NCBI RefSeq assembly: GCF_022760995.1
Contig: NZ_JAKWJO010000002.1
Span: 186,001 to 250,000 of the forward strand
DNA: 64,000 nucleotides
DNA from: Dyella sedimenti
Lineage (GTDB): Bacteria; Pseudomonadota; Gammaproteobacteria; Xanthomonadales; Rhodanobacteraceae
Direction: 5' to 3'
Shown here piece by piece: positions 46,555-59,408 of the stretch. Position 1 is the first letter of the stretch; each line of letters opens with the position of its first letter. Under the pieces are notes generated by a model. The model made no database searches, was not told the origin of the DNA, and saw nothing but the letters and a program-made list of their open reading frames with translations. Position numbers and translations under genes: made by a program.

Positions 46555-46644
46555 GCTTCAATCCGTACGGTGCGAACGCCTCTCCCCCAGAGGCGACGGT
46601 CATCAAGTGTAACATGGCGCCCCCTTCTTCCCCGGCTTTCGCCC

Positions 46645-47631
46645 ATGGTTCAGGGTTGTGAAATCGCCAATCCCGTCGCACGTCGGGCACCGCGAGTGTC
46701 CTACCGCCAGGCCGAAGCGGAGGCCGTGCTTGGCGAGCCCGGCACGCTCGCCGTGCTCGGCTTCGGCCGCGGCGCCGCCGGCAGCGAGGATCCCCGCTGG
46801 CTGGGCGTAGGCCTAGAGGGTTTCGACGCCCCGGCGCCGCTGGAGATCTGGCAGGTGGACGGCACGGTCGTCCATGGCCGCGTCGGCGCCCTGCGCTGGG
46901 CCGCTGGCGCGGGCTGGCTCTACGCGGCCATCGAGATGGACGAGCGCGAGCATGGCGGACCACTCGGCGCAGCCACGGCCGCCTACCGGCAACTGGGCGA
47001 CTTCCTCGCCGTCCGCCGCGAACGGCATGTGCAGCGCCTCTGGAACTACCTCGCCGACATCAATCGGGGCGACGGCGACGACGAGCGCTACAAGCTGTTC
47101 TGCGAGGGGCGCGCGGCCGGCATGGGCGACCGCTTCGGCGAGGGTTTTCCCGCCGCCACGGCCATCGGCCACCACCTCGGCGAGCCTCGCCTGCAGGTCT
47201 ACCTGCTGGCCTGCGACGAGCCCGGCCGGCGCGTGGAAAATCCCCGCCAGGTCAGCGCCTGGCGCTATCCGCGCCAATACGGCCGCATCTCGCCCAGCTT
47301 TGCCCGGGCCATGGCCCTGCCCGCCCAGGACGCGCTGGCGATTTCCGGCACTGCGGCGGTGGTCGGCCACGCCTCGGCGCATCAGGACGACCTGCTCGCC
47401 CAGTTGGACGAGACCCTGGCCAACCTGGAAGCGCTGCTGGCCAGCGCGGGCATGGCGACGGGCTTCGACACCCAGTCGCCGCTCAAGGCCTATGTGCGCC
47501 ACGCCACGGACGCCCCGCAGGTACGCGACTTCATGCGGCGGCGCCTGCCCGGCGTGCCGGTGCTGCTGCTGCACGGCGACATCTGCCGCCGGGAGTTGCT
47601 GGTGGAGATCGACGGCTGGCGCTACGTCTGA
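46645..47631 (+). CDS. xanB2: chorismatase / hydroxybenzoate synthase (XanB2-like)
   Basis: The 328-aa protein resembles the FkbO/Hyg5/XanB2 chorismatases. It has a YjgF-like trimer fold with VQRLWNYLADINRGDGDDERYKLFCEGRAAGM, SAWRYPRQYGRISPSFARAM and AISGTAAVVGHASAHQDDLLAQLDETLANLEALL, all strongly conserved in that family. Xanthomonas XanB2 turns chorismate into 3- and 4-hydroxybenzoate, feeding both xanthomonadin and ubiquinone. Its position beside the ACP and polyene genes supports that role. A start codon upstream of 46645 cannot be excluded. Confidence 0.88.
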   Translation: MVQGCEIANPVARRAPRVSYRQAEAEAVLGEPGTLAVLGFGRGAAGSEDPRWLGVGLEGFDAPAPLEIWQVDGTVVHGRVGALRWAAGAGWLYAAIEMDEREHGGPLGAATAAYRQLGDFLAVRRERHVQRLWNYLADINRGDGDDERYKLFCEGRAAGMGDRFGEGFPAATAIGHHLGEPRLQVYLLACDEPGRRVENPRQVSAWRYPRQYGRISPSFARAMALPAQDALAISGTAAVVGHASAHQDDLLAQLDETLANLEALLASAGMATGFDTQSPLKAYVRHATDAPQVRDFMRRRLPGVPVLLLHGDICRRELLVEIDGWRYV

Positions 47632-47639
47632 GAGCCTGT

Positions 47640-48416
47640 TCAGCCCGACCAGCCGTTGGGTGCGCGGCAGGCGGGAAAGGCCTGCTGGAAATGCCCGACG
47701 AGGAAATCGGCCAGGCCGGTCTCGCGCTCGGGCAGCGCGGCATAGACGTCGGCCAGCGAAAGATCGCCCTTGCCGTCCGCGATCGGCACGCTGCTCAACA
47801 CCGCCGCGCGTACCGTCAACCCGCCCATGCGGTAGCGGAACAGCGCCGTGCATTCGTCCGGGCGCGATTGCCAGCTCATCACCGGATTGGTCTGGCCGAG
47901 GTTGATCACGGGCTGGTCGTTCAGGGCGGCAAGGCGTTCGCCAGCCCCCGGCAGCAGGCCGGCGGCCTCGTCCAGCATGCATCCCACGCAAGCGGGTATC
48001 ACCGTATACGTGACCCAGCCGGCCGACGCGCCCTCGGGCGCCGTGAAGGTGTAGATGGCATTGCCGTCGGCGCCGATGACGGCGCGCTGCACGCGCCATC
48101 CCGCGGGCACCGGCATCCAGCCCGCCGTGTCGGCGTAGAACCAGTGCGGCGGCTCCTTCGCCGCCGACCAGCCCGCCGGCAGGGGCGGCAGGCGGGCGGC
48201 ATCGACGCGTACCCAGTCGCCGGAGCCGGCACGGACGTCGATCAGGGTCACCGCGACGCTGCCCACGGCGCTCTCGCGCAGCGCGTAGTCCGTGCCGGCG
48301 GCGGAGCGCAGGTCCGGCGTGGATCGCAGCTCGCGCACGCCAACGGCGGCCTGCGCCGTCGATAGATACAGCCAGCAGAGCATGGCGGCGGCAGCCGCCC
48401 GGAACATGCGACGCAT
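47640..48416 (-). CDS. exported protein, DUF4850-like
   Basis: The 258-aa protein has a signal peptide (MRRMFRAAAAAMLCWLYLSTAQA). A mature domain follows with GWVTYTVIPACVGCMLDEAAGLLP (a CxxC), and a C-terminal region with DECTALFRYRMGGLTVRAAVL. These fit DUF4850-type proteins by memory only. The CxxC could be a disulfide. It converges on the xanB2-like gene with 8 bp between stops. Function is unknown. Confidence 0.65.
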   Translation of the reverse strand: MRRMFRAAAAAMLCWLYLSTAQAAVGVRELRSTPDLRSAAGTDYALRESAVGSVAVTLIDVRAGSGDWVRVDAARLPPLPAGWSAAKEPPHWFYADTAGWMPVPAGWRVQRAVIGADGNAIYTFTAPEGASAGWVTYTVIPACVGCMLDEAAGLLPGAGERLAALNDQPVINLGQTNPVMSWQSRPDECTALFRYRMGGLTVRAAVLSSVPIADGKGDLSLADVYAALPERETGLADFLVGHFQQAFPACRAPNGWSG

Positions 48417-48497
48417 GCGCTTTCCCCTGTCGCCAACGCGGCGGCCAGTTATACGCCGCCACCGCCGGCGCCGCGCCCCGCCGTTGGAGATAGGCCG

Positions 48498-49871
48498 TCA
48501 GTCCGCCTTGGTGGGGCGTCGCCAGCCATGCACGGTCGCCTGCCGGGCGCGGGCCACGGTCAGTTCGCCGGCGGGCGCATCCTTGCCGATCACCGAGCCG
48601 GCGCCGATGGTAGCCTGCGCGCCGATCGTCACCGGCGCCACCAGCGCGCTGTTGGAGCCGATGAAGGCGCCGTTGCCGATGGTGGTGAGGTGCTTGTTCG
48701 CGCCGTCGTAGTTGCAGGTGATGGTGCCGGCGCCGATGTTGACGCCGCTGCCGATCACGGCATCACCCAGGTAACTGAGGTGGTTGGCCTTGCTGCCCTC
48801 GCCGAGCGTGGCCTTCTTGGTCTCGACGAAGTTGCCGATATGCACGCCAGCCGCCAACGCCGTGCCCGGACGCAGGCGCGCGAAGGGACCGATGACGCAG
48901 GGGCCATGGGTCACCACGCCCTCGATGTCGCAATGCGCCAGCACCACGGTGCCGGCGGCGAGGCTGGCGTCCTTCAGGCGCGTGAAAGGACCGATGCGCA
49001 CGTCGTCGCCCAGCGCTACCTCGCCTTCCAGGATCACGTCGACGTCGATTTCCACATCCATGCCCGCCGATACCTTGCCGCGCACGTCGATGCGCGACGG
49101 ATCAGCCAGGCGCACGCCATCGGTCATCAAGGCCCTGGCCACGCGCGAACGGTGCTGCGCTTCGAGCTCGGCCAGTTGCAGCGGATTGTTGGCGCCGGCC
49201 GCCTCGACCTCGTCCTCGCATTCCACGCAGGTCGCCGCGCGGTTTTCGCCCGCGGCCATGGCGAAGATATCGGTGAGGTAATACTCGCCCTGCGCATTGT
49301 TGCGGCCGAGCCTGGACGTCCAGCGCTTCAAGGCCTCCGCCTCGGCGGCGACGATGCCGGTGTTGATCAGGTTGATCGCGCGCTGCGCGTCGTCGGCGTC
49401 CTTCTCCTCCACCACCGCGCGCACCAGGCCGTTGCCGTCGCGCAGCACGCGGCCGTAGCCGAATGGATCGGCCACGCGCGTGGCCAGCAGCGCCACGGTG
49501 CCCTCGGCGGCCACCAGCCGCTGCAGGGTCTGCACGCGGGTCAGCGGCACGTCGCCATACAGCACCAGCACGACGGCGGCGTCCGGCACGTCCAGCAATG
49601 CCTCGCGCACCGCATGCCCGGTGCCGAGCCGCTGCGACTGCAGCACCCAGCACAGGTCCGCCTGGCCTTCGAACGCGGCGCGCACCTGATCGCCGCCATG
49701 GCCATAGACCACGTGGATCGCCTGCGGCTGCAAGGCGCGCGCGGCATCCAGCACATGGGCCAGCAACGGCCGGCCAGCCAGCGGCATCAGCACCTTGGCC
49801 TTCTTCGATTTCATGCGCTTGCCTTCGCCGGCGGCAAGGATGATGACGTGCAGGGGAGCGTTCTTGTGCAT
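48498..49871 (-). CDS. glmU: bifunctional GlmU (UDP-GlcNAc pyrophosphorylase / GlcN-1-P acetyltransferase)
   Basis: The 457-aa enzyme has the N-terminal uridylyltransferase signature [24 protein letters not shown] and a C-terminal left-handed beta-helix of hexapeptide repeats (about 250-440; [23 protein letters not shown]). It makes UDP-N-acetylglucosamine for peptidoglycan and lipopolysaccharide. Length matches the family (456 aa). ATG 49871 is the conserved start. It often sits next to the atp operon in gammaproteobacteria, as here. Confidence 0.96.
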   Translation of the reverse strand: MHKNAPLHVIILAAGEGKRMKSKKAKVLMPLAGRPLLAHVLDAARALQPQAIHVVYGHGGDQVRAAFEGQADLCWVLQSQRLGTGHAVREALLDVPDAAVVLVLYGDVPLTRVQTLQRLVAAEGTVALLATRVADPFGYGRVLRDGNGLVRAVVEEKDADDAQRAINLINTGIVAAEAEALKRWTSRLGRNNAQGEYYLTDIFAMAAGENRAATCVECEDEVEAAGANNPLQLAELEAQHRSRVARALMTDGVRLADPSRIDVRGKVSAGMDVEIDVDVILEGEVALGDDVRIGPFTRLKDASLAAGTVVLAHCDIEGVVTHGPCVIGPFARLRPGTALAAGVHIGNFVETKKATLGEGSKANHLSYLGDAVIGSGVNIGAGTITCNYDGANKHLTTIGNGAFIGSNSALVAPVTIGAQATIGAGSVIGKDAPAGELTVARARQATVHGWRRPTKAD

Positions 49872-50057
49872 ACGCGGAAAACCATCTTGACTGGCCCGGG
49901 AGGATAGCAGCCGACATGCGGCGCTCCCCGGGCCCGATGATGTAGATCGTATAGCCAAGCCCTTCCCCAACCTCCCGCGACCATAGGGAGTCCCTCTTCT
50001 GGGCAAGCAGGGAGAGGCCGAATGGGGATGCCTGTGATTAAGGGCTTTGTTTGAACG

Positions 50058-50621
50058 CTAAGGCGTGGCGCGTCCGGATGCGCTCGCGTCGGCGACGGGC
50101 CGGCCGTCCCGCCAGGCAAAGCGGAATACATAGTCCAGGCTGAAGGGCCGCGTCTGGCTGCCTACTTCATGCGTGTTGCCGTCGGCATCCGCGGCCCATT
50201 GGCTGATGCGCAGGGGTTCGAACGTCCATTGCATGGCCGTGGCGCGCACCGCCTCGTCGAATAGGCGGGTGCGCGCGTCCGCCTGGGCCTCGTCCTCGAT
50301 GCGGACCTCGCTGACCCTGCCTTGCTCGTCCACCACCAGGCGGGCCTCCACTTCTTGCGGCGGCAGTCGCTGGCCGAGCAGCGACGGCGGATAGGCGGGC
50401 GCGGGATGCTCGGCGGGCACGGCGCCGGTCGAGACCTCGCCCAGGGCCAGCTCGTAGTGCTTGAGGTCGCCCTTCGCGACGGCGCGATAGGAGGTGTCGC
50501 TCTCGGTCGTCGCATGCGGGCCGGCGGCCGGCACGCACGCGCACGCCGCCAGCATGGCCGCCGCCAGTCCCATCGGCCAGCCGCGGCAAAGCACCCGGAA
50601 ATCCGCATGTGCCGTGCGCAT
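50058..50621 (-). CDS. lipoprotein with TonB C-terminal domain
   Basis: The 187-aa protein has a type-II signal peptide ending MLAAC (lipidated Cys near residue 27) and a TonB-type C-terminal module. The module reads PAYPPSLLGQRLPPQEVEARLVVDEQGRVSEVRIEDEAQADARTRLFDEAVRATAMQWTFEP, the YPxxL...V..L.VD..G.V..V pattern. It has no Pro-rich periplasmic spanner or inner-membrane helix, so it is not a classical energy-transducing TonB. AGGAGG precedes ATG 50621. Role unknown. Confidence 0.78.
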   Translation of the reverse strand: MRTAHADFRVLCRGWPMGLAAAMLAACACVPAAGPHATTESDTSYRAVAKGDLKHYELALGEVSTGAVPAEHPAPAYPPSLLGQRLPPQEVEARLVVDEQGRVSEVRIEDEAQADARTRLFDEAVRATAMQWTFEPLRISQWAADADGNTHEVGSQTRPFSLDYVFRFAWRDGRPVADASASGRATP

Positions 50622-50654
50622 GTCGTCGCCTCCTTGCCGAATCGCGGGGAGCAT

Positions 50655-50685
50655 AAACAAAAACGCCGGCCCAAGGGCCGGCGTT
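50655..50685 (-). terminator. intrinsic terminator of the atp operon
   Basis: AACGCCGGCCC (50662-50672), loop AA, GGGCCGGCGTT (50675-50685). On the minus strand GTTTTTGTTTA follows, so it ends the atpC transcript. Confidence 0.88.
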
Positions 50686-50712
50686 CCGCTGGACGGTGGC
50701 TGGCCGCCCGCT

Positions 50713-51138
50713 TCAGTGCTTGAGCGTCTTGCGCAGGCGCTCCAGCGCCTGCAGCTGGGTGACGGCCTCGGCCAGCTTGGCCTGCGCCTCGGCGATCTCC
50801 ACCGCATCGGTGCGGTTGGCCAGGGCGTCCTCGGCCTCCTGCTTGGCGTGCTGCGCGGCGGCTTCGTCCAGGTCGGCGGCGCGCGCGGCGGTGTCGGCCA
50901 GCACAGTGACCACTTGCGGCTGCACTTCCAGGATGCCGCCGGACACCCAGAACTGCTGGCGCTCGCCACTGCCCAGCACCACATCGACGTGGCCCGGCTT
51001 GAGGCGGGTGATCAGCGGCGCGTGGCGGGGCGCGATGCCCAGCTCGCCCATCTCGCCGGTGGCGACCACCAACTGCGCCTCGCCTGAGAAGATCTCGGCT
51101 TCGGCGCTGACGATGTCGACACGGAGGGTATGACTCAT
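50713..51138 (-). CDS. atpC: ATP synthase epsilon subunit
   Basis: The 141-aa F1 central-stalk subunit has an N-terminal beta-sandwich ([43 protein letters not shown]) and a C-terminal helical pair ([19 protein letters not shown]...) that can inhibit hydrolysis. It is the last gene of the operon, followed by a strong terminator. Length matches E. coli AtpC (139 aa). Confidence 0.95.
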   Translation of the reverse strand: MSHTLRVDIVSAEAEIFSGEAQLVVATGEMGELGIAPRHAPLITRLKPGHVDVVLGSGERQQFWVSGGILEVQPQVVTVLADTAARAADLDEAAAQHAKQEAEDALANRTDAVEIAEAQAKLAEAVTQLQALERLRKTLKH

Positions 51139-51232
51139 GACGGTATTCCGGTGCGTTCGGTGAAAAGCAGACGATGCTGTGTGATGCCGGTGAAGCACGA
51201 CGGTCGCGCTTCACCATCATGCGTCACACCGA

Positions 51233-52825
<1,593 letters not shown>

Positions 52826-52827
52826 AC

Positions 52828-53754
52828 TCATACAGCCGCCGCGCCGCCCACGATTTCCGAAATTTCCTGGGTGATCGCCGCCTGGCGCGCCTTGTTGTAG
52901 ATCAGCGTCAGTTCGCCGATCACCTTGCTGGCGTTGTCCGACGCGCTCTTCATCGCCACCATGCGCGCCGCGTGCTCGCTGGCGAGGTTCTCCAGCACGC
53001 CCTGGTACACCACCGACTCGATGTAGCGGCTCAGCACGTGCTCGAGCACGGTGGCCGGATCGGGTTCGTAGATGTAGTCCCAGTCGTGCCTCTGCTCGAG
53101 CTTGAGGCCAGCGACCGGATAGTCCGGCAAGGTGGATGCGCTTTGCGCCTCGGCCATTTCCTCGGCCACCACCGGCAGCGGCAGCAGCGCATGCACCGCC
53201 GGCTTCTGCGTCATGGTGTTGACGAAGTCGTTATGGGCCAGGAACACGCGGTCGAGCTTGCCGTCGGTATAGGCGTCCAGCGCCACCTTGATCACGCCGA
53301 CCAGGCTTTCCAGCTTGGGCTTCTCGCCCAGATGGCTGGCGCTGCCGATCAGGTTCACGCCCTTGAGGCGGCGGAAGAACTGGATCGCCTTCTGGCCGAT
53401 GGCGATGACATCCACTTCCACGCCCTTGCCCTGCCATTCGCGGATGGCCGGCAGCAGGCGGCGGAACAGGTTGGAGTTGAGGCCACCGCACAGGCCGCGA
53501 TCGGTGGTGATGACCAGGTAGCCCACGCGCTTGACCGTCTCGCGCTCGGCCAGGAACGGATGGCTGAAGTCGGTGCTGGCCTGGGCCACGTGCGCGATCA
53601 CCTTGCGCATCGAGCGTGCATAGGGACGCGAGGCTTTCATCATGTCCTGCGCCTTGCGGATCTTCGAGGCCGAGACCATCTCGAGCGCACGCGTCACCTT
53701 GCGCATGTTCTGCGTGCTCTTGATCTTGGTTTTGATTTCGCGTCCGCTTGCCAT
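52828..53754 (-). CDS. atpG: ATP synthase gamma subunit
   Basis: The 308-aa rotor shaft has the conserved ends [32 protein letters not shown] and [38 protein letters not shown], with [15 protein letters not shown] between. It is about 20 residues longer than E. coli AtpG because of a central insert (about [18 protein letters not shown]), which I associate with Xanthomonadales homologues. It sits between atpA and atpD, each separated by a repeat-bearing gap. Confidence 0.96.
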   Translation of the reverse strand: MASGREIKTKIKSTQNMRKVTRALEMVSASKIRKAQDMMKASRPYARSMRKVIAHVAQASTDFSHPFLAERETVKRVGYLVITTDRGLCGGLNSNLFRRLLPAIREWQGKGVEVDVIAIGQKAIQFFRRLKGVNLIGSASHLGEKPKLESLVGVIKVALDAYTDGKLDRVFLAHNDFVNTMTQKPAVHALLPLPVVAEEMAEAQSASTLPDYPVAGLKLEQRHDWDYIYEPDPATVLEHVLSRYIESVVYQGVLENLASEHAARMVAMKSASDNASKVIGELTLIYNKARQAAITQEISEIVGGAAAV

Positions 53755-53780
53755 TGTTCTCGCTCGCCTTGCTCGCTCGG

Positions 53781-53872
53781 GGGAATCGTGAATAGAGAGT
53801 AGGGAATAGTGAGAGCGTGGAACGAACCGGCTCTTGGCTATTCCCGATTCTCTATTCCCTATTCCCTGCTCT
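53781..53872. repeat. GGGAATAG-type repeats as an inverted pair
   Basis: The left half (53781-53816) carries GGGAATCGTGAATAGAGAGT and AGGGAATAGTGAGAGC. The right half (53829-53872) is a degenerate complement with CTATTCCC, GATTCTCTATTCCC and TATTCCC units. The short GGGAAT(A/C)G-like words recur head to tail and then in reverse, filling the atpA-atpG gap. Confidence 0.7.
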
Positions 53873-53875
53873 TAC

Positions 53876-55426
<1,551 letters not shown>

Positions 55427-55448
55427 GGTCGGTATCCTGAAAATTTAG

Positions 55449-55515
55449 AAACGAGTTAAGAGGAGGGAGCAGTGAGTGGGAGCGGCGGCATCGCGGTTGC
55501 GTGTCCTCTCGTTTC
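55449..55515. repeat. loose inverted repeat in the atpH-atpA gap
   Basis: GAAACGAG (55449-55456) pairs with CTCGTTTC (55508-55515); between them are partly complementary purine-rich and pyrimidine-rich stretches. It looks like a decayed relative of the repeat in the atpA-atpG gap. Confidence 0.4.
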
Positions 55516-55542
55516 CCACTTCTCCCCCGCTCTTGTCCGCGC

Positions 55543-56076
55543 TCAGTGCGTCAGCGCGCGGGTCATGCGCGCCAGACGCCCACGGGCGGAGCCATCGATC
55601 ACTTCGCTGCCGGTATCGATCACCACGCCGCCGAGTAGCGATGCATCGACGCTGGTTTCCAGCTCGATCTCGCGCTTGAAGCGGCGCTTGAGCGACATCT
55701 TGAGCTGCTCGGCCTGCGCGGCGTCCAGCGCGAATGCGCTGGTCACCTTGACCAGCAGCTGCGACTCGGACTCGCGCTTGTACGCTTCGTACAGCGCCGC
55801 GATCTCCGGCAGCAGGGCCAGGCGGCGACGCTCGGCCAGCTCGCCCAGGAAGCGAGCGAACGGCGCATCGGCGGCCACGTCCTGCGGCAGGTGCAGCGCC
55901 ACCAGCTGCGCCGGCTGCACGCGCGGGTCGCCGGCGAGGCTGGACACGCGCGGGTCCTTCGCCACCGCGGCGGCGAACGCCAGCGCCTGCGACCATGCGC
56001 CCAGCGAGCCGGCCTCGTGGGCCAGCTCGAAGGCGGCGCGCGCATAAGGGCGGGCGAGGGTGATTGCCTGGGCCAT
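55543..56076 (-). CDS. atpH: ATP synthase delta subunit
   Basis: The 177-aa peripheral-stalk subunit has TLARPYARAAFELAHEAGSLGAWSQALAFAAAVAKDP at the N-terminus and the C-terminal LLGGVVIDTGSEVIDGSARGRLARMTRAL motif typical of OSCP/delta. It links F1 to the b subunits. It follows atpF by 3 bp. Confidence 0.95.
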   Translation of the reverse strand: MAQAITLARPYARAAFELAHEAGSLGAWSQALAFAAAVAKDPRVSSLAGDPRVQPAQLVALHLPQDVAADAPFARFLGELAERRRLALLPEIAALYEAYKRESESQLLVKVTSAFALDAAQAEQLKMSLKRRFKREIELETSVDASLLGGVVIDTGSEVIDGSARGRLARMTRALTH

Positions 56077-56079
56077 GGC

Positions 56080-56550
56080 TCAGATCTCGGCGACGAGCTG
56101 GTCGAGCATCGCCTTGTGGGCGGAAGCGTCGATCTCGCGCTGCACGATCTTCTCGGCGCCCTGGACGGCCAGCCGGCCCACCCAGCCACGCAACTCCTCG
56201 CGGGCGCGCTGCTGCATGCTGGCGATCTCCTCGGCGGCGGCGGCCTTCAGGCGATTGGCCTCGTCGATGGCCTCGGCACGGGCCTTGTCCACGATCTGGT
56301 TGGCCTGGCCCTGGGCGCGCTCGATGATCTCGTTGGCCTGCTGGCGGGCCTGCTTGATTTCGGTGGCGACCTTGGCGTCGGCATCCTTCAATTCGGCGCG
56401 CGCCTTCTCGGCGGCGGCCAGGCCGTCGGCGACCTTCTTCTGGCGCTCCTCGATCGCATGATTGAGCTGCGGCCAGATGAACTTGGTGGTGAACCAGACC
56501 AGGATGGCGAAAGAAACCATCTGGCCCAGGAAAGTCAGATTGATATCCAT
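56080..56550 (-). CDS. atpF: ATP synthase b subunit
   Basis: The 156-aa protein has one N-terminal membrane helix ([25 protein letters not shown]) and a long charged helix ([45 protein letters not shown]) that dimerises as the peripheral stalk. Length equals E. coli AtpF. Confidence 0.96.
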   Translation of the reverse strand: MDINLTFLGQMVSFAILVWFTTKFIWPQLNHAIEERQKKVADGLAAAEKARAELKDADAKVATEIKQARQQANEIIERAQGQANQIVDKARAEAIDEANRLKAAAAEEIASMQQRAREELRGWVGRLAVQGAEKIVQREIDASAHKAMLDQLVAEI

Positions 56551-56633
56551 GAGCTTTCCGATTGACTCCGGTAACGCGTTAAACCGCCGATCGCCGCAGC
56601 GCTATCACGCTGCGGCGACTCTTGTCGCGCCGA

Positions 56634-56942
<309 letters not shown>

Positions 56943-56997
56943 CTAAAGAGTGATAAAGGCAAAGCGGTTTAAAGCGGAACCGGATGGAACAAAGACC

Positions 56998-57834
<837 letters not shown>

Positions 57835-58200
57835 TTAGCCCTTGAATCTGAACGCCAGCAGATTTATCGCGTAAGCAGCCACCAGCCCCGTGATGGCAGC
57901 TAGTGGCGGTAGTTTCCATTGACCCAGGATCGCGATCAGCCCTCCGAAGATCACGATCCATTTCAGGACCATGCCTGACACCACGCGCCACAGCGTCATG
58001 CCGCCACCACCCAGTCCCGCGAAGGTGCGCCACGCCAGCAGCGCGGAACCCAGCGCCACCAGGGTGGCACCCGCAGCGGCCGCCCATGCCTCGCGGCGCC
58101 CCTGCGTCAGGAAGGTGAGACCTACGGCCGCCGCCACGGCAAGTTGCAGCAAGATCATGCGCAATGCCAGACGACGGCCGGAAGCAAGACTGTTGAGCAC
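57835..58200 (-). CDS. atpI: ATP synthase AtpI
   Basis: The 121-aa protein has four hydrophobic helices (LRMILLQLAVAAAVGLTF, AAAGATLVALGSALLAWRTF, VSGMVLKWIVIFGGLIAIL, LAAITGLVAAYAINLLAF). It is first in the atp operon, as in E. coli. AtpI assists c-ring assembly or Mg2+ handling and is dispensable. It starts about 63 nt from the predicted transcription start. Confidence 0.88.
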   Translation of the reverse strand: MLNSLASGRRLALRMILLQLAVAAAVGLTFLTQGRREAWAAAAGATLVALGSALLAWRTFAGLGGGGMTLWRVVSGMVLKWIVIFGGLIAILGQWKLPPLAAITGLVAAYAINLLAFRFKG

Positions 58201-58269
58201 GTGACGTTCCCGCGCGGCTTCGCTCTAGGCGGCACCGAACCAGCTACGGGCCACGGTCCAATCCTAAAA

Positions 58270-58299
58270 AGTATATCAGTGGGTTATTTACAGCGACAA
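58270..58299 (-). promoter_or_regulatory. sigma-70 promoter of the atp operon
   Basis: On the minus strand TTGTCG (58299-58294) and TATACT (58275-58270) are 18 nt apart, followed by TTTTTAGG. It sits 70 bp upstream of atpI in the only AT-rich stretch of that gap, downstream of the phasin terminator. Confidence 0.7.
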
Positions 58300-58370
58300 G
58301 CCGCCGCTGCCGCGGCATCTTGTCAGGCAAATGCGCCGTTCACGTCGCCTTCGCGAAATCTCACGCATAG

Positions 58371-58400
58371 AAAAAGGGCCGGACACGGGGTCCGGCCCTT
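58371..58400 (-). terminator. intrinsic terminator of the phasin gene
   Basis: AAGGGCCGGAC (58374-58384), loop of 5 nt, GTCCGGCCCTT (58390-58400). On the minus strand TTTTT follows. It lies 45 bp past the phasin stop and just before the atp promoter. Confidence 0.88.
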
Positions 58401-58445
58401 GACGCAACTGGGGGGAAGAGGCGCTGCGTCGATAAAACCTTGGGC

Positions 58446-58838
58446 TTACTTGGCCGCGGCGGCCTTCTTGACGGCGGCCACCGGGGCGGTCACGGCGTCA
58501 TTGGCGGCCTGCTGCTGTTCCTGCACCAGCGAGCCCAGCGACTCGGCGGTCTTCTGGGTCACGGCGATGATTTCCTGGGTCACCGCAACGGCACGCTCGG
58601 CGTTCTCGCGGCTGGCGGTGGCGGCCTTTTCCCACAGGACGCGCAGGCCGTCGATGTCACGGGTATCCAGGGCCTCGCTGATGAACTCGGCAGCGGCCTC
58701 GGACTGCTTCTCCAGCGCCTTGATCTGCAGCTCGGCGATCTTTTCCAGACCCTTGAGGGCCACCGACTGCGCCTTGAAGGCACTGTCGGCCAGCTGCTTG
58801 GCATAGGCAAAAACCTGGGTGTTCAGTTGCTGCGTCAT
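58446..58838 (-). CDS. phasin-family protein
   Basis: The 130-aa protein is almost entirely helical and rich in Ala, Gln and Glu (QVFAYAKQLADSAFKAQSVALKGLEKIAELQIKALEKQSEAAAEFISEAL...), fitting the phasin_2 pattern. It ends in a Lys/Ala tail (AAVKKAAAAK) like those of granule-binding phasins. Phasins coat polyhydroxyalkanoate granules, but members also occur in strains without granules, and no pha genes lie in this window. AGGGAG precedes ATG 58838. A strong terminator follows. Confidence 0.82.
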   Translation of the reverse strand: MTQQLNTQVFAYAKQLADSAFKAQSVALKGLEKIAELQIKALEKQSEAAAEFISEALDTRDIDGLRVLWEKAATASRENAERAVAVTQEIIAVTQKTAESLGSLVQEQQQAANDAVTAPVAAVKKAAAAK

Positions 58839-58870
58839 GACTTGCTCCCTCGGCAGGGAATGGGGGGTAG

Positions 58871-58992
58871 TGCCATGCACTCTACCAAGCATTTTTGTGC
58901 AGTGCAATATATTTTTATCCCGCCATCTTTTCTGTCATGAATTGTTCAACAAATACATTGCCTTGTTTCATTGCCGCGAAATTTTGCACTGC
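58871..58992 (-). promoter_or_regulatory. AT-rich phasin promoter region with TGCA-type dyads
   Basis: GCAGTGCAA (58899-58907) and its complement TTGCACTGC (58984-58992) are 76 bp apart and flank an AT-rich stretch upstream of the phasin gene; TGCCATGCA lies at 58871-58879. TGC/GCA-type dyads are what PhaR-family repressors of phasin genes recognise in other bacteria. Confidence 0.35.
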
Positions 58993-58993
58993 G

Positions 58994-59356
58994 TCAAAAA
59001 CTGTCGCGGCTGCAGCTGGCCCCCGAGGTGCAGGTCTCATGGACCACCACCTTGCCCAGGCCCGGCAGGGCCGGTTGCAGGCGCTGGAAGATCCAGCGCG
59101 CCAGCATCTCGCTGGTGGGGTTCTCCAGTCCCTCGATATCGTTGAGGTAGCGATGGTCGAGCTGGTCGAACAGCGGCGCGAAGGCCGCCTTCACGTCGGC
59201 GAAGTCCATCACCCAGCCCAACCGGGGATCCGGCTCGCCGCTTACGTGGATCTCGATGCGGAAGGAATGCCCGTGCAGGCGGGCGCACTTGTGCCCCGGC
59301 GGCACGTTGGGCAGCCGGTGAGCGGCCTCGATCTGAAAGACTTTGAAGATATGCAT
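58994..59356 (-). CDS. queD: 6-carboxytetrahydropterin synthase QueD
   Basis: The 120-aa T-fold enzyme has [30 protein letters not shown], giving the zinc-binding His residues and the catalytic Cys. [26 protein letters not shown] and [12 protein letters not shown] follow. It makes 6-carboxy-tetrahydropterin from dihydroneopterin triphosphate for queuosine. The extra Cys/Ser-rich C-terminal tail is slightly unusual. No other queuosine genes adjoin it. Confidence 0.93.
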   Translation of the reverse strand: MHIFKVFQIEAAHRLPNVPPGHKCARLHGHSFRIEIHVSGEPDPRLGWVMDFADVKAAFAPLFDQLDHRYLNDIEGLENPTSEMLARWIFQRLQPALPGLGKVVVHETCTSGASCSRDSF

Positions 59357-59408
59357 GCGTCTATTCTAGCGCCGCCGCCCATGCCCACCCGGCGACCGGC
59401 GACCCGCC

